Positions 28,699 to 39,749 of a stretch of 42,323 nt of DNA are shown here, piece by piece. Position 1 is the first letter of the stretch, and every line of letters begins with the position of its first letter. The translations under genes and the position numbers were made by a program. The stretch lies in assembly GCA_009602735.1 (NCBI GenBank), contig WELA01013860.1, positions 146,671 to 188,993 on the forward strand. Reading direction: 5' to 3'. The notes under the pieces were generated by a model that had not been told where the DNA came from, ran no database searches, and saw nothing but the letters and a program-made list of their open reading frames with translations. Source of the DNA: Mesotaenium endlicherianum. Taxonomy: Eukaryota; Streptophyta; Zygnematophyceae; Zygnematales; Mesotaeniaceae.

Positions 28699-28703
28699 TC
28701 AAC
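28699..28703. repeat. Target site duplication of C1, right copy (TCAAC)
   Basis: Matches 19776-19780. Confidence 0.9.
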
Positions 28704-29705
28704 CCAAACGGCATCACCACCCACTCGTAGAGCCGCTGTGCTCCCCAGAACGCCGTCTTATGCTGGTCCTCCTCGGCGATGGGAATCTGGTTGAAGCCTT
28801 GACGCAGATCCAGCACTGGAAACCAAGTGCACGTGCCAATGTCGTCAAAGATCTCGTCAGGCGTCGGCATAGGATATCTGTCTTGCACCGTGACCTCGTT
28901 CAGCCTACGATAGTCACCGCACATCCTCTTCTCGGACCAGTTGCCCGAGGCATCCTTCTTGGCTGGCATGACCGTGGGTGCAGCATTGCGAGAGGAGGAC
29001 TCCCGAATGAGCCGGCTGTCCTCCAGCTTGCCTGTCTGCGCGCTGATCAGGCCATTCTCGAAGTGGCTATAGCGATAACGCTTCAGGAAAATGGGCTCCT
29101 GCGACGTGAGAGTAATCCGCATGGGGTCCCCCCTGTAGCGCCCGAGATCGTGCATGCCGCTGGCAAAGCTGGTGCTGCGCCTCCCATCCAGCAGTGCCGT
29201 CAACTGTGCAGCCTGTGCCTTGGTGAGTGTCCCCCCGAGCTTCCATGTCGGTGGAGCTGGTGGCGTCGCCTGGCCTGCAACTGGAGACTCTTGTTTTGCC
29301 GCTGGGGTAGACTGTGGTGCTGCAGGTGTCACCTGCCCTGCAGCGGTTGGCGCGTGGCCTGCCGCGGGTACCTGCACTGTGGCAGCTGCGGCCAGCTGCC
29401 TGGCACCGTCTGCTTGCGAGCAAGGAAAAAGAAAAGGTGACTGGGACTCCCTGGGTCGCTGTGAGGACTCTTCTCTCCGCCGTCCCCCCCCAAGCGAACC
29501 AGAGGCCGTTCCGCGCGGCGGCGGGGAGGGGGGGCGGGTGCGCGCTTGCGGTGCAGGCCCTGCGCGCTGAGGATGCCACGTCGTGCCGGGCGGGGCCTGA
29601 TTGTCATCGTCGATGGAGTCATCGTCCATATCATCGGCAGGCCGAGGTAGCTCGGGATGCCGGGCTGCGGCGTAGAGAGGCGCCAAGGCCTGCGTTTGCA
29701 GAAGA
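28699..29705 (-). pseudogene. A2 linker and reverse transcriptase, N-terminal part (cut by C1)
   Basis: In the same open frame as the end of the methyltransferase. The first part is an acidic patch and then Pro/Ala/Gln-rich linker. RT begins with Trp-Lys-Leu-Gly-Gly-Thr-Leu and includes Cys-Gly-Asp-Tyr-Arg-Arg-Leu-Asn, Asp-Leu-Arg-Gln-Gly-Phe-Asn-Gln-Ile and Met-Pro-Phe-Gly-Leu. The catalytic Asp pair lies on the other side of C1 (19222-19780). Confidence 0.85.
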
Positions 29706-30690
29706 ATCCACGTGAGGACGTTGGCGTCGATCGCTTGCTCCAAGAGGCGAATGCGGTTCACCTCAGTGAGACCGTCCACCTGCGTGAGATGTGGCGGGAA
29801 GCCCATGGCACGCTCCATCTCCGCAGGACGCGGCCTGTCAAACATGCCAGTCTCTACGTCGATGACCATCCCGCGCTGATCTCCGACGAAGGCGTCGCTG
29901 TCGTAGCGGCTGACAAAAGTCGGCAGCGCGCGAGTGACGTCATGCAGGACCTCACACTGCGCCATGGAGGGATGTGGTAGCGCCGTCACGCGCTGGGCCA
30001 AATGAGGGGCATCGAGGATGGAGTCGACGGTGCGTGGGTGACGTGGATGAGAGGCGGCCAACGCCTCGAGAGTACCTGGCATCGCCAGGTTGGTGAAGTA
30101 GGCGCGGACGCGGTGCGCGAAGGAACCAATCTGGGCGGCGTCAATGACGGCCTCGCGACCGACGTAGCTGCTGCAAAGAGCGAAGTCGGCGCTAACATCG
30201 GGACGGCGATCGTGGCGCGCGGCCACGTTCTCCAGGACCCACGCTAGTGTGTGTGGCGGCTGGCGATCCTCAACAATGTTGAGGACGCGGAGCAAGTGCC
30301 AGAAGAGGGCCGTGCGGGGATCGCTGAGCGCTTTGCCACGCCCGGCTCTGGAGAAGCCCTGGCACTCCCAACCGGCGATGACGAGGTCAATGGCCCAAGT
30401 CGGGTGACATGCTCGACGGTGATGTCGCGGATGTCCATGGGCCAGTCGGTCTGAGCGCGGCGGAATGCGTGCGCGGGAAGGAGGTCAGGGAATCGCTCGT
30501 GGCCCAACGCCATTTGCCGACGGGCCACCTGCTGGGCCTCAGGATCGGGATCGACGTAGACGTAGCGGCGAACCGGGATGCCGGCCTGTAAGGTCGCGAG
30601 TAACCCGGTGGCGATGCCGGCGAAGAGCTTGACGAGGACGATGTCGCCAGGCCGCTCGTCCAGAGCGTCTGCGCAGATAGGAGTCGAAAG
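29706..30690 (-). pseudogene. A2 cytosine-5 DNA methyltransferase domain (full motif set, one frameshift)
   Basis: Embedded in the polyprotein between protease and RT. Motif I is Lys-Leu-Phe-Ala-Gly-Ile-Ala-Thr-Gly (about 30604-30630), binding S-adenosylmethionine, and a motif-II-like Val-Asp-Pro-Asp follows. Motif IV is Gly-Trp-Glu-Cys-Gln-Gly-Phe-Ser-Arg-Ala-Gly with the catalytic Cys codon at 30362-30364; the usual Pro before Cys is Glu here. Motif VI is Glu-Asn-Val at 30224-30232. Then come motif VIII (Gln-Ile-Gly-Ser-Phe-Ala-His-Arg-Val-Arg), motif IX (Glu-Met-Glu-Arg-Ala-Met-Gly-Phe-Pro) and motif X (Gln-Ala-Ile-Asp-Ala-Asn-Val). One base appears missing near 30390, between motifs I and IV, so this copy is probably inactive. 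The family methylates the C5 position of cytosine in DNA. Confidence 0.85.
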
Positions 30691-30918
30691 TGGGCGACAT
30701 CCCACGGCAGGGGTGCCGGGCTGAGCGGGCGGCGGGAAGGTACGCTCGACGCTGTGCTGATGTGGCGCCATGCGGAGGGCGGCCATAACACGGTCTGCGT
30801 AGTCACGCGTAAGGCTGGGGATGCGGTCAGTGAGTGGCTGCGGACGTTCCCCCCGTGCGTGGTCCTGGTACGTGCGCCACCGCAGGCGCGCATCCTGCAG
30901 GGCTGTGGGAGAGACAGC
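30691..30918 (-). pseudogene. A2 region just upstream of methyltransferase (cut by C2)
   Basis: On the - strand this reads openly into the methyltransferase frame. It encodes an Arg-rich, probably helical segment (Leu-Arg-Trp-Arg-Thr-Tyr-Gln-Asp-His) and a short Pro-rich linker. The same frame resumes on the far side of C2 (39750 onward) with another Arg/Gln-rich segment. No known domain recognised; it is absent from A1 because of the deletion there. Confidence 0.6.
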
Positions 30919-30923
30919 GCGGG
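30919..30923. repeat. Target site duplication of C2, left copy (GCGGG)
   Basis: Repeated at 39745-39749, directly outside the other C2 LTR. Confidence 0.9.
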
Positions 30924-31644
30924 TGAAATGAATCGACTTACCAAATAGGCGATTAACAATTAATAAAGATCTTTATATCAGCAAGTAATCTTTATGGTAC
31001 TTTTCGTTAACTGTTTTAACGGCAAAAGGACAACGCACTAGCAGTGAATAATACTCGTCAGTCAAATGAGAGTAAACTAGCATCCATAATGCAAATCAGT
31101 AAACTCATACATAAGCAAGGTTAGAAGACAGTGCGTATCAATGGCTTCTCGCCTTGGATTCAGATCTCTCTCAGTAAGCTGTACAAGAGAGTTAGCCTCG
31201 TTTCCGAATGCCGAACTCGAGAGCAATGCCTAGCATATGTACATGGAATGAGTTTACTGTTCAACGGTCAGTGCGATGGCACCGCCTACCCGGGAGTTAA
31301 CCACGTTGGTAGGACCTCGGTTAACCAAATCCACCGCCATCTCCCATCATCCCGAATAGCCATCCATCATGGGGATGTCATCTGGCCATTCATCTAGCAG
31401 GTCGTACTTAGATGCATATCAAGGCAGTTCGCTGCTACCGAGCACGGAAGTCAGCTGGCTGTCAAAGAATGTGTCAGCAAGCTGACTTAAGTTGACTTCA
31501 GCCTGCTGCTTTCGGCTGAGTCATTAAACTGATAATTATGTAAAGTCCAGCAGACTGACTATTAACTAAAGTTCAGCAGGCTGAACTTAATTAACTATTA
31601 TATTTAAATGAATATTATATCCACTAATATACTGATTCATTACA
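30924..31644 (-). repeat. 3' LTR of C2, 721 bp
   Basis: TGTAATGAAT...TTCATTTCA read on the - strand, directly after the polypurine tract. Confidence 0.95.
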
Positions 31645-31659
31645 ATCCCTCCAACTTAA
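31645..31659 (-). other. Polypurine tract of C2
   Basis: TTAAGTTGGAGGGAT on the - strand before the 3' LTR, identical to C1. Confidence 0.8.
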
Positions 31660-31757
31660 CTTGTTGTCGCCTCGACAACATTAAACTGCAGAAATTTTAA
31701 ATAAGGGAACTGAACCTGACCAGCCTCCCTTACTGACTGCCTCTTCAGCGTGTCACC

Positions 31758-33434
31758 TTAAGGGGTTGTTCCTGGGGCTTCAGGGTCAGGAGACGGAGAT
31801 CTGGACCTAGATCTGGACAGCCCTCTAGGTCTGTCAGCTGGCCTTCTAAAGAACCCTGTTTGCTCTAAAGTTGGCCCTCGAGGAGAACGGAGGATGGTGG
31901 CCTGCTCTTCAACCACTTGGGTGTTGATTCCCACATAGACAGGCATTCCAGTAGGATGCTGAAATACATTGGCTAGAGGTACATGCCCCTGAGCGGAGGG
32001 GGAGGCTGGCATACCTCTGGCCCACCCGCGTGTCCCTCTTCTGGCACCCCTGTCCTCTGGGGATTTCTGTCTGTGTCTGCTGCCCAGTACAGTCAGATCA
32101 GCTTCTTCCCCTGCTTGGGCAGGTGGGCTGGGGGAGCGAGCGCGGGGTCCAGTTGTCGCCATAACGGGGATCACATTCCACACACCTGATCGTGGTTCTT
32201 TAGGAAGTGCCACTGCCTGTCCCTGGGTATCCTGAGTACCTGCTGCTGATGCTTCTCCTCTGCCTTGTTCTTCTTCCTCATCCTCCTCATCCTCCTCCTC
32301 GGAGAGAGTAGGGGTCTCGTCCACTAAGTCGTCCTGCTCCCTAGTAGACATGGAGTAGTCTACCGACCTCCCTTTCTTAGGGCGCGCTGGAGGTTGCTTG
32401 GCCTTCAGCCTACTGATATCTATCCGGCCTGCATTCTTTGCCCATTTGACAAAGGCATGCTTTCCCTTAGAGAAGTACTCTCTTCCCCTCCTCCTATGTT
32501 CCTTGGTCTCTGCATTCATATTGCTCAGGCATCCATTCAGCCTGGGGTCCCAAGGGGCAATGTGAGGTGGTAGGATGAGATAGCCGTCTAGGCCATAGTG
32601 GAAGTCATCCGGTTGGGCTCGGTCACACTCCTGCTTCTTATTTGTGACGGTCATCCACCTCCAGTCTGTTGGCTGCTGGTAGTACTGGGGTCCGTGCTCA
32701 GCCTTCCTCAGTTTACACGGGAACCAGTGGGGAGAGAACATCTGCTGTCCTGCTTCCCTGGCCAAGTACTCCCAGCTCCTTCTCTCAACTTCATTGTAAG
32801 CTGGCAGGAGTGTGAGGTAGAATACCGTATCCTTAAAGCTATCGGGCCGCATGCTCACCATCCGGATGAGTCTCTGATCTCCCACTATTCCCGGTATGGG
32901 GACCGGCTTGTCCTCTGAATCATCTGCGAGATACCGGGCCTGCTCTGCTGTATAGCCCACCATCTTAGCATAATCTTCGTAAAGGACCACGCCGGTGTGT
33001 GTCTCGATGTACCTGTCCAGTGCTGTAGCTCCTTCCTTCTGTAGCAGTGTTGTCTGTTCCAGCCTGTTGATCTCCTGGGCTGCCAGCAATGCTTCCTTCA
33101 GGTTATCGAAGTTTTGGCCACCCACCACAGTATACCTGTAAGTGGCCAAGCTCTTCTGTCTGTCCGCTTCAATCTTTTTTCTTTTCTCCTCTTCTGCCGC
33201 TGCCGCTTCTTCTTGCTGTTTCTTCTGTCTCTCCTCCTCAGCCTTCCTGAGGTTTTCCGCTTCCTGATCCTTCTTCCTCTGTGCCTCTTCTGCCGCCTCT
33301 TGTTGCTTGCGGACCCTTTCTTGTTCTCTCCTGGTGAGGGACGTCGCCGCCAGCTCCTTCTGGTATTGCTCCATTGTCCTCCTGGCTTCTTCTGCCTTGC
33401 GCTTTCTGTCCTCCTTTTGTGTGGTGGGCGCCAT
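31758..33434 (-). CDS. C2 third gene, 558 residues, unknown function
   Basis: Near-identical to the C1 third gene: I see one residue change (Asp to Glu in the Arg-Gly-Arg-Asp/Glu-Tyr-Phe-Ser segment) and very few silent changes. It has the same coiled-coil N-terminus, globular middle, acidic run and Arg/Ser tail. Full openness in both copies suggests the gene is part of the active family and not an accident of one copy. The start is chosen at the ATG one base after the acceptor-like CAG. Confidence 0.85.
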   Translation of the reverse strand: MAPTTQKEDRKRKAEEARRTMEQYQKELAATSLTRREQERVRKQQEAAEEAQRKKDQEAENLRKAEEERQKKQQEEAAAAEEEKRKKIEADRQKSLATYRYTVVGGQNFDNLKEALLAAQEINRLEQTTLLQKEGATALDRYIETHTGVVLYEDYAKMVGYTAEQARYLADDSEDKPVPIPGIVGDQRLIRMVSMRPDSFKDTVFYLTLLPAYNEVERRSWEYLAREAGQQMFSPHWFPCKLRKAEHGPQYYQQPTDWRWMTVTNKKQECDRAQPDDFHYGLDGYLILPPHIAPWDPRLNGCLSNMNAETKEHRRRGREYFSKGKHAFVKWAKNAGRIDISRLKAKQPPARPKKGRSVDYSMSTREQDDLVDETPTLSEEEDEEDEEEEQGRGEASAAGTQDTQGQAVALPKEPRSGVWNVIPVMATTGPRARSPSPPAQAGEEADLTVLGSRHRQKSPEDRGARRGTRGWARGMPASPSAQGHVPLANVFQHPTGMPVYVGINTQVVEEQATILRSPRGPTLEQTGFFRRPADRPRGLSRSRSRSPSPDPEAPGTTP

Positions 33435-33464
33435 CCTGCACATGTAACCAGGGCACAAGTTAGT
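33435..33464 (-). promoter_or_regulatory. Candidate splice acceptor with branch site before C2 third gene
   Basis: TACTAAC (33459-33465 on the - strand) and TGTGCAG directly before the ATG, identical to C1. Confidence 0.45.
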
Positions 33465-33640
33465 AGGATATGGACCTTTGTCATAGGGATTGCAGGAAGT
33501 ATGTTAGTATTTAGTATAGTGGCTTCGCTGCTGTTTACCTTACAGGATGATTGCTAAAAGTTGACGTAGTTGCGATGCGCTACACATAAACGTATGAGTG
33601 TGTTTTTATCGCTCTCGCTCACTAACTGTCATATATTTTC

Positions 33641-33653
33641 CCCTCCAACTTAA
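33641..33653 (-). repeat. Internal copy of the C polypurine tract (C2)
   Basis: TTAAGTTGGAGGG on the - strand, just downstream of pol, identical to the terminal tract at 31647-31659. Confidence 0.75.
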
Positions 33654-33701
33654 ATGGAGACAGGACCGCCTGTCACCTTCCCGTGTCAACTGAAATGACA
33701 G

Positions 33702-36700
33702 TTATGGAGGGACTCCAGCGGCCCGAAGGTGGAACCGTGTCAACGCCCCTTTGGCATTGGTCAAGTGGTCCTTAAACTCCCAAGTGTCCCCAGAGGCATC
33801 GTAACCCTTCCATCGAATGAGGTATTTCATGACATATTTAGACGATCGACGGACCGAGCGAGCGTCTAAAATCTCATCGACCTCATATTCCTCAGGGTCG
33901 CCGTCCCGGACAGCGGGGACCGGTCCCGGTTGGACAGGGAACCGACCTGTGAACAGTGTATCACCTTTGATGTACGGTTCCAGGAAGGAGACATTAAAGA
34001 CCGGGTGCCCCTTGTATTCAGCTGACATGTTCAGTTTGTAAGCATTCTGACCGACACGACGGACCACCGAATATGGACCGACCCAGACAGGGCCAAGCTT
34101 TTTCTTGACCACACCAGGGAGGTACAGGTGCTGAGAATGCAGTTTGACTAAATCCCCCTTGGAAAATGTCAGTTCCCGACGGTGTTGATTAGCGTATTTT
34201 TGTTGGTTTTCTTGGGCCGTGTGCAAGTTTCGTTGGACTTCTGACAGGGTGTCAGCAAACTCCTGAGTTAACTGGAGGGAGACCGGGTTGTCAATCCCTT
34301 CAGGGTGAGTTAAAGATTCCCCTAGCACATCTAGAGGAGACTTAGGGACTCTACCCAGGCTGAGTTCAAAAGGAGTTTTGCCCGTTGACGCGTGCACCGC
34401 ACTGTTGACCGCAAACTGAATTTGAGGCAACAGGTCATCCCAATTATCTTGTTTTTGGTTAATATATGCTCTCAGCACCTCCTGCAGAACTCGGTTAGTT
34501 CTTTCAGTCTGCCCATCAGTCTGAGGGTGGTTTGCTGTGCTGAGCAGCTGTTTGACTCCCATTAACCCCATTAAAGCTCTCCAGAACTTAGAGGTGAATT
34601 TTGAGTCTCTGTCTGAGATGATATTAGAAGGGAGCCCATGTTGGCATACTACATGGTTGTAAAACTGTCTCGCTGTTTCGAGTGCAGTCACTTTGACAGT
34701 TGTGGGGATAAAAATGACCATTTTTGTCAGTTTATCCACGACTACCAGTATTGAATCATGCCCGTTGGCAGTTCTTGGTAGTGAGACCACCCAGTCCATG
34801 GATATAGTTTCCCAGCGTCCCGCTGGGATGGGTAGCGGTTGCAAGAGACCTCCGGGTGGTGTGTGCCGAGACTTATTTCTCTGACACTGGTCACAGGACT
34901 TGACATATTTCAAGACCTCCCGGGGTAACCCCTCCCAATGATAATGTTTTGCCAGTTTGCCAACAGTTTTGGCCTGCCCCAAATGTCCACCCAGGAGACT
35001 GTCATGAGCTTGACTCAGTAAGAGAGACCTTATTTCCAAGTTATTAGGAATGACCAGCTTCAGCCTGCCTGAAGTGGTTTCAGTCACCCAGACCCCTCCC
35101 TTGAGCTTATACCCGAGTGCAGTAGCACGACACACACCAGTAGTGGGGCTGGGCTCAAATGTTGGGTCAGAAAGGTAGGCTTTCCTAAGTTGTTCAAGGA
35201 AGGACTTTTTCACCTTTAGTGAAGTGAGTGCACACAGGACTTTATCTACAGCATGCTGACTAAAGTTCCTTTCTTGCAAGTCAGGTCTTCTAGAGAGTGC
35301 ATCAGCAGGATTCAACTTCCCTGGTTTGTAGTCGATCTGGACTTGGAACTGCTCCAGCATCTGGCTCCAGCGGTTCTCCCTCCTCGACAGCTTGGACTTC
35401 TTCTGAAAGTGGGTCAGAGCTAGATGATCTGTAATCACCTTAAAAGCTTTACCATGTAAGTATGCTCTCCACTGTTTGAGTACATGAATGATAGCTAGCA
35501 GCTCTTTATCATGCACTGAGTAATTAATCTCCGCTGGATTAAATTTCATAGACTCATACAACACAGGATGCCACTCCTGCCGTACCTTACCATCCTTTGT
35601 GGTTTTGTCAGCAGGCTGCAACAAAATAGCACCCATGGCAAAATCAGAGGCATCAGTAACCACCTGCACCGGTTTGCTGGGGTCATACACGGCTAGCACT
35701 GGGGCAGAACAAAGGGCATCTTTAAGGGTCTGGAAGGCAGCCTGCTGCTCTTCCCCCCACACATACCCGATGTCTTTCTTAGTAAGGTCAGTCAGTTTAC
35801 TGGCCTTTGTGGAATAATTCTCAATAAATCTCCTATAGTAGTTAGCCAACCCGAGGAAGGATCTAACTTCAGAGACAGACTGTGGTACTGGCCAGTCCCT
35901 TATGGTCTGGACTTTCTTAGGATCCACACTGATGCCCTCTTTACTGACAACGTGGCCTAAGAATTCAATACTTTCCTTAAAGAAATCACACTTGCTCATT
36001 TTAGCATACAAGTGATTTTTCCGCAGAGTGTCCAGCACTTTCTTTAAGTGTTCAGTGTGCTGAGCTTCATCTTTAGAGAAAATTAAAATATCATCCAGGA
36101 AAACTTGCACAAACTTATCCAAATAAGGTCTGAAAATGTCATTCATAGCACCCATAAAGGTAGCAGGAGCATTAGTCAGTCCAAATGGCATCACGTTGAA
36201 CTCATAGTGTCCATAACGTGTGCGGAAAGCAGTCTTGTGTTCATCCCCCTCAGCAATTCTGATTTGATGATAACCACTCTTGAGATCTATCTTACTGAAC
36301 ACCTTAGCGCCAGACAGGGTATCAAGCAAGTCCTCGATTCTGGGTAAAGCATACTTGTTCTTTACTGTAATTCTGTTCAGGGCTCTGTAATCCACACACA
36401 TCCGCATACTGCCATCCTTTTTCTTAACAAATAGGATAGGTGCGCCGTACGGTGATTTACTGGGAGAAATGTAACCATTTTCCTCCAGCTCTGCAATCTG
36501 TGTTTTCAACTCCTCGCTCTCCAAATAAGACAAGCCATAAGTGCGTTGCCAGGGTGGCTGGCTACCAGGTAATAGATCAATCCTATGATCTACTTCCCTT
36601 TTAGGGGGTAGTCCTGGAGGCATGTTAAACACATCAGTGTACTGAGCAACAATTTTTGCAGCAGTAGGGTGCTCCGGAGGGCTTACCTTTTTCTCAACCA

Positions 36701-37418
36701 CTTCTTCAGGTTGAGGAGGTACCTCTCTTAGCAGCAGACAGAACATTCTGTCTTCCTTCTGGTTCCAGCTTTTGACGAACTCCATTGCATTCAGCAACTT
36801 GCATCCTTCTGGAAGCCTCTTCTTTTCCTTCATTTGCCATCCACACAGGACAAGAGGAAGAGCACTGGTGGGTGCCAAGTCAGTCTGCCCATCACTGGCT
36901 CCTCTCACTTTAACTGTACCTCTGCTCCAACACACTTCAGCTTGATGTCTATTAAGCCAGGACCTGCCTAGCACGAGATCATAAAAGCCAGTGTTGAGTA
37001 CCTCAAATGTAAGCGTTTCAGTTAGAACTGCAATGCCAGAACCTAACTGGACCTCAATAGGCTTGGTTATAACTCCTCCCGGGATACTTGAGGCATCTCC
37101 AAGGAATATTTTTCTATTCCCTTGGGTGACAGTAGGCAGCCTTAGCCGCTTAACTAAGTCCTTGTGAATAAAAGTATGTGACGCCCCTCCGTCAACAAAT
37201 GCCCTCACCTTCCTACCTGCAATCATGCAATGCAGTAGGATAGGGGGGACTGTCTTTTCCTGACTTTCGCATTGTTCTCCTGACGTAGCAAAGAAATGTT
37301 GGACATCAGGTGGAACAAGAGCATCCAGAGTGTGCACTCTCTGGACGTCTATATTACTGATGGTCTCCTTTATCTGTTTGTCAGGCATGCATAGTGAATC
37401 CAGTTCAGCAGGACCCAT
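33702..37418 (-). CDS. pol: C2 Pol: protease, RT, RNase H, integrase, chromodomain
   Basis: 1238 codons, same length as C1 Pol and nearly identical. It has the Asp-Gly-Gly-Ala protease site, Phe-Leu-Asp-Asp in RT, RNase H, an HHCC plus D,D35E integrase, and a C-terminal chromodomain. It keeps Trp-Val-Gly-Pro-Tyr and Phe-Leu-Glu-Pro-Tyr in the integrase C-terminal region where C1 has substitutions, so C2 is closer to the family consensus there. The frame is open upstream to the slippery site at 37505-37511. Confidence 0.95.
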   Translation of the reverse strand: MGPAELDSLCMPDKQIKETISNIDVQRVHTLDALVPPDVQHFFATSGEQCESQEKTVPPILLHCMIAGRKVRAFVDGGASHTFIHKDLVKRLRLPTVTQGNRKIFLGDASSIPGGVITKPIEVQLGSGIAVLTETLTFEVLNTGFYDLVLGRSWLNRHQAEVCWSRGTVKVRGASDGQTDLAPTSALPLVLCGWQMKEKKRLPEGCKLLNAMEFVKSWNQKEDRMFCLLLREVPPQPEEVVEKKVSPPEHPTAAKIVAQYTDVFNMPPGLPPKREVDHRIDLLPGSQPPWQRTYGLSYLESEELKTQIAELEENGYISPSKSPYGAPILFVKKKDGSMRMCVDYRALNRITVKNKYALPRIEDLLDTLSGAKVFSKIDLKSGYHQIRIAEGDEHKTAFRTRYGHYEFNVMPFGLTNAPATFMGAMNDIFRPYLDKFVQVFLDDILIFSKDEAQHTEHLKKVLDTLRKNHLYAKMSKCDFFKESIEFLGHVVSKEGISVDPKKVQTIRDWPVPQSVSEVRSFLGLANYYRRFIENYSTKASKLTDLTKKDIGYVWGEEQQAAFQTLKDALCSAPVLAVYDPSKPVQVVTDASDFAMGAILLQPADKTTKDGKVRQEWHPVLYESMKFNPAEINYSVHDKELLAIIHVLKQWRAYLHGKAFKVITDHLALTHFQKKSKLSRRENRWSQMLEQFQVQIDYKPGKLNPADALSRRPDLQERNFSQHAVDKVLCALTSLKVKKSFLEQLRKAYLSDPTFEPSPTTGVCRATALGYKLKGGVWVTETTSGRLKLVIPNNLEIRSLLLSQAHDSLLGGHLGQAKTVGKLAKHYHWEGLPREVLKYVKSCDQCQRNKSRHTPPGGLLQPLPIPAGRWETISMDWVVSLPRTANGHDSILVVVDKLTKMVIFIPTTVKVTALETARQFYNHVVCQHGLPSNIISDRDSKFTSKFWRALMGLMGVKQLLSTANHPQTDGQTERTNRVLQEVLRAYINQKQDNWDDLLPQIQFAVNSAVHASTGKTPFELSLGRVPKSPLDVLGESLTHPEGIDNPVSLQLTQEFADTLSEVQRNLHTAQENQQKYANQHRRELTFSKGDLVKLHSQHLYLPGVVKKKLGPVWVGPYSVVRRVGQNAYKLNMSAEYKGHPVFNVSFLEPYIKGDTLFTGRFPVQPGPVPAVRDGDPEEYEVDEILDARSVRRSSKYVMKYLIRWKGYDASGDTWEFKDHLTNAKGALTRFHLRAAGVPP

Positions 37419-37486
37419 AATACCTGCTACGAGGGCAGCTAGTGACGACTCACTATCTCTAGCATCCTCACAGTCAGTAGACTGGA

Positions 37487-38926
37487 TTACTGACTGTTGC
37501 TGTCTTTTAAAGGCTGGTCTTTTCTCTCGACCTTAGGCAGGTGCTTGACCGGACACTGTTCTCTGTAGTGGCCTTTCTGCTGACAATGGTAGCAAGTAGA
37601 TTTTGCTGAGGCTGGTCTCGGCTTAGTCCTACCACCACCCCTTCCATAGCCACCTCGAGAGGGACCACCTCTACCTCTAGACTGAATAGCATTGTACTCA
37701 TACTCATATTCATCACCCTGATTATCCTCAGCCTGGTCTCCTTCAACTGCATTGTAGGAACCGTGGGGCTTTTTGACAATCTTAGACACCAAAGCGTTAC
37801 TCTGGCGCTTGTGATTGAACTGCTGCTGATCCCAGGCGTCAGCATCCTGGATCAAGTCAGCCAGTTTCTCATACTTTTTCTCAGCAAAATGACCAGAGAC
37901 CTCGGATTTCAAGCCATACCTGAAGTATGCTATCCTATACCGTTCTGGCAAATCAGGCTGCTTCATCATGTTCTCTTGGAACTTTTGAGCAAACTCAGCA
38001 ACTGAAGTGGTCTGCTTCAGTGTCAGGGAGATCATCGCATAGATAGCTTTCTCCTGCTGGTTGATGACATCAAACTTCTCATGCAACTTCTCGACAAACT
38101 CTACCCACGTAGGGTCACCGAGTTGCCGAGCCTTACGCTCTTCCTTCCAGTAAAGCCACCAGTCTGCGGCACTGCCTTTCAGTAGCGCACCGGTGTGCCT
38201 GACCTTCTCGTAATCTTGCAGTTCTGGGTAGTTCTCCAGCCACTGCTCAACATCCGCGAGAAACTTGATCAGGTAATATTTTCTGTTTCCCTCAGGATCA
38301 TAGTCCTGGGGAGGTTTCGGCTTGGGCTTACTAGGCCCTCGGCCACCACCACTAGTGGTGTGAGACCCCAGTTGGTCTCTGTCCCGGAGTAGGGACATTA
38401 TGATTCTTTTGTCCTCCTGCTGGGACTGATACATGGTCGCCATTTGCGACTGCATCTGAACGAACAATGCTCCCAAGTCTACATTTTGGGGTGGTAGATT
38501 AGCAAATGCAGCAGCAGCATTGGCATCTACTCGCTGAGTAGTGTCCTCAACAATCCCTCTTGCTCCTGCAGCAGCAATTCCTGCCGCATTCAGCCGGTCA
38601 CGTATTTGACCTAGGGGTACATTGAGTTGTACGGCAGGAGGTGGGTTCAGAACATTGGCCCTTGATGCCATAAGTTCTTCAACAGTGCGCTCGTCAGCTG
38701 GCTGTCCTTCCCTCCTTTGTATATCTTCAGCGGCCTTTGCTACTTGTTCAGCTTCTAGTCTGGCTATCTCCTCCTCAGCTTGCTGAGCTGCGACTGAGGC
38801 AATAGCAGTTGCCGCATCTGCAGCCTCCCTAGCTGCAGTATCTGCTACTGCTTCCGAATAGGTACGGTTTCCCGCTACATGGCTTTCCGCCTGGTTTTCG
38901 ACATTCTCGTTATCTTGGTTCTCCAT
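37487..38926 (-). CDS. gag: C2 Gag (normal start codon lost)
   Basis: Same protein as C1 Gag from the second in-frame ATG onward (479 residues). The C1 start ATG is ACG here (38963-38965), and the frame stays open upstream without another ATG before the LTR. The next in-frame ATG (38924-38926) would remove 13 residues. It has the same coiled-coil N-terminus, gag domain and CCHC knuckle. Confidence 0.85.
   Translation of the reverse strand: MENQDNENVENQAESHVAGNRTYSEAVADTAAREAADAATAIASVAAQQAEEEIARLEAEQVAKAAEDIQRREGQPADERTVEELMASRANVLNPPPAVQLNVPLGQIRDRLNAAGIAAAGARGIVEDTTQRVDANAAAAFANLPPQNVDLGALFVQMQSQMATMYQSQQEDKRIIMSLLRDRDQLGSHTTSGGGRGPSKPKPKPPQDYDPEGNRKYYLIKFLADVEQWLENYPELQDYEKVRHTGALLKGSAADWWLYWKEERKARQLGDPTWVEFVEKLHEKFDVINQQEKAIYAMISLTLKQTTSVAEFAQKFQENMMKQPDLPERYRIAYFRYGLKSEVSGHFAEKKYEKLADLIQDADAWDQQQFNHKRQSNALVSKIVKKPHGSYNAVEGDQAEDNQGDEYEYEYNAIQSRGRGGPSRGGYGRGGGRTKPRPASAKSTCYHCQQKGHYREQCPVKHLPKVERKDQPLKDSNSQ
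37505..37511 (-). promoter_or_regulatory. -1 ribosomal frameshift site, C2 gag-pol
   Basis: T_TTA_AAA on the - strand in the gag frame, identical to C1. Confidence 0.6.
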
Positions 38927-38982
38927 GTCTCGGGAGTTGCTATTTTGAGACCTTGTCCTTACCGTACAAAGAAGACTGTGAT

Positions 38983-38998
38983 AACTGCTCCGATACAA
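38983..38998 (-). other. Primer-binding site of C2
   Basis: TTGTATCGGAGCAGTT, one base after the LTR; one change from the inferred family consensus TGGTATCGGAGC. Confidence 0.55.
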
Positions 38999-38999
38999 C

Positions 39000-39744
39000 T
39001 GAAATGAATCGACTTACCAAATAGGCGATTAACAATTAATAAAGATCTTTATATCAGCAAGTAATCTTTATGGTATTTCCGTTAACTGGTTAAACGGCAA
39101 AGGACAATACACTAGCAGTGAATAATACTCGTAAGTCAAATGCGAGTAAACTAGCATCAATAATGCAAATCAGTAAACTCATACATAAGCAAGGTTAGAA
39201 GACAGTGCGTATCAATGGCTTCTCGCCTTGGATTCAGATCTCTCTCAGTAAGCTGTACAAGAGAGTTGGCCTCGTTTCCGAATGCCGAACTCGAGAGCAA
39301 TGCCTAGCATATGTACATGGAATGAGTTTACTGTTCAACGGTCAGTGCGATGGCACCGCCTACCCGGGAGTTAACCACGTTGGTAGGACCTCGGTTAACC
39401 AAATCCACCGCCATCTCCCATCATCCCGAATAGCCATCCATCATGGGGATGTCATCTGGCCATTCAACTAGCAGGTGGTACTTAGATGCATATCAAGGCA
39501 GTTCGCTGCTACCGAGCACGGAAGTCAGCTGGCTGTCAAAGAATGTGTCAGCAAGCTGACTTAAGTTGACTTCAGCCTGCTGCTTTTGGCCGAGTCATTA
39601 AACTGATAATTATGTAAAGTCCAGCAGACTGATTACTAACTAAAGTTCAGCAGACTGACTACTAACTAAAGTCCAGCAGGCTGAACTAAATTAACTATTA
39701 TATTTAACTGAATATTATATCTACTAATATACTGATTCATTACA
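39000..39744 (-). repeat. 5' LTR of C2, 745 bp
   Basis: Longer than the other three C LTRs by about 25 bases because it holds three units of the 26-base CAGTCTGCTGRACTTTAGTTAGT-type repeat, where the others hold two. Confidence 0.92.
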
Positions 39745-39749
39745 GCGGG
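39745..39749. repeat. Target site duplication of C2, right copy (GCGGG)
   Basis: Matches 30919-30923. Confidence 0.9.

Larger units (their letters stand above)
33435..33701 (-). other. C2 non-coding interval between pol and third gene
   Basis: 267 bases, against 390 in C1, so C2 lacks roughly 120 bases that C1 has here. It keeps the internal polypurine copy and the acceptor-like sequence. No gene seen. Confidence 0.55.
30924..39744 (-). mobile_element. Family C Ty3/Gypsy chromovirus with extra gene, copy C2 (complete)
   Basis: 8821 bp on the - strand with 745-bp 5' LTR, gag, pol, third gene and 721-bp 3' LTR, flanked by GCGGG target duplications. Very close to C1 throughout. The gag start codon is ACG in this copy. 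Inserted into the linker upstream of the methyltransferase of A2. Confidence 0.95.
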
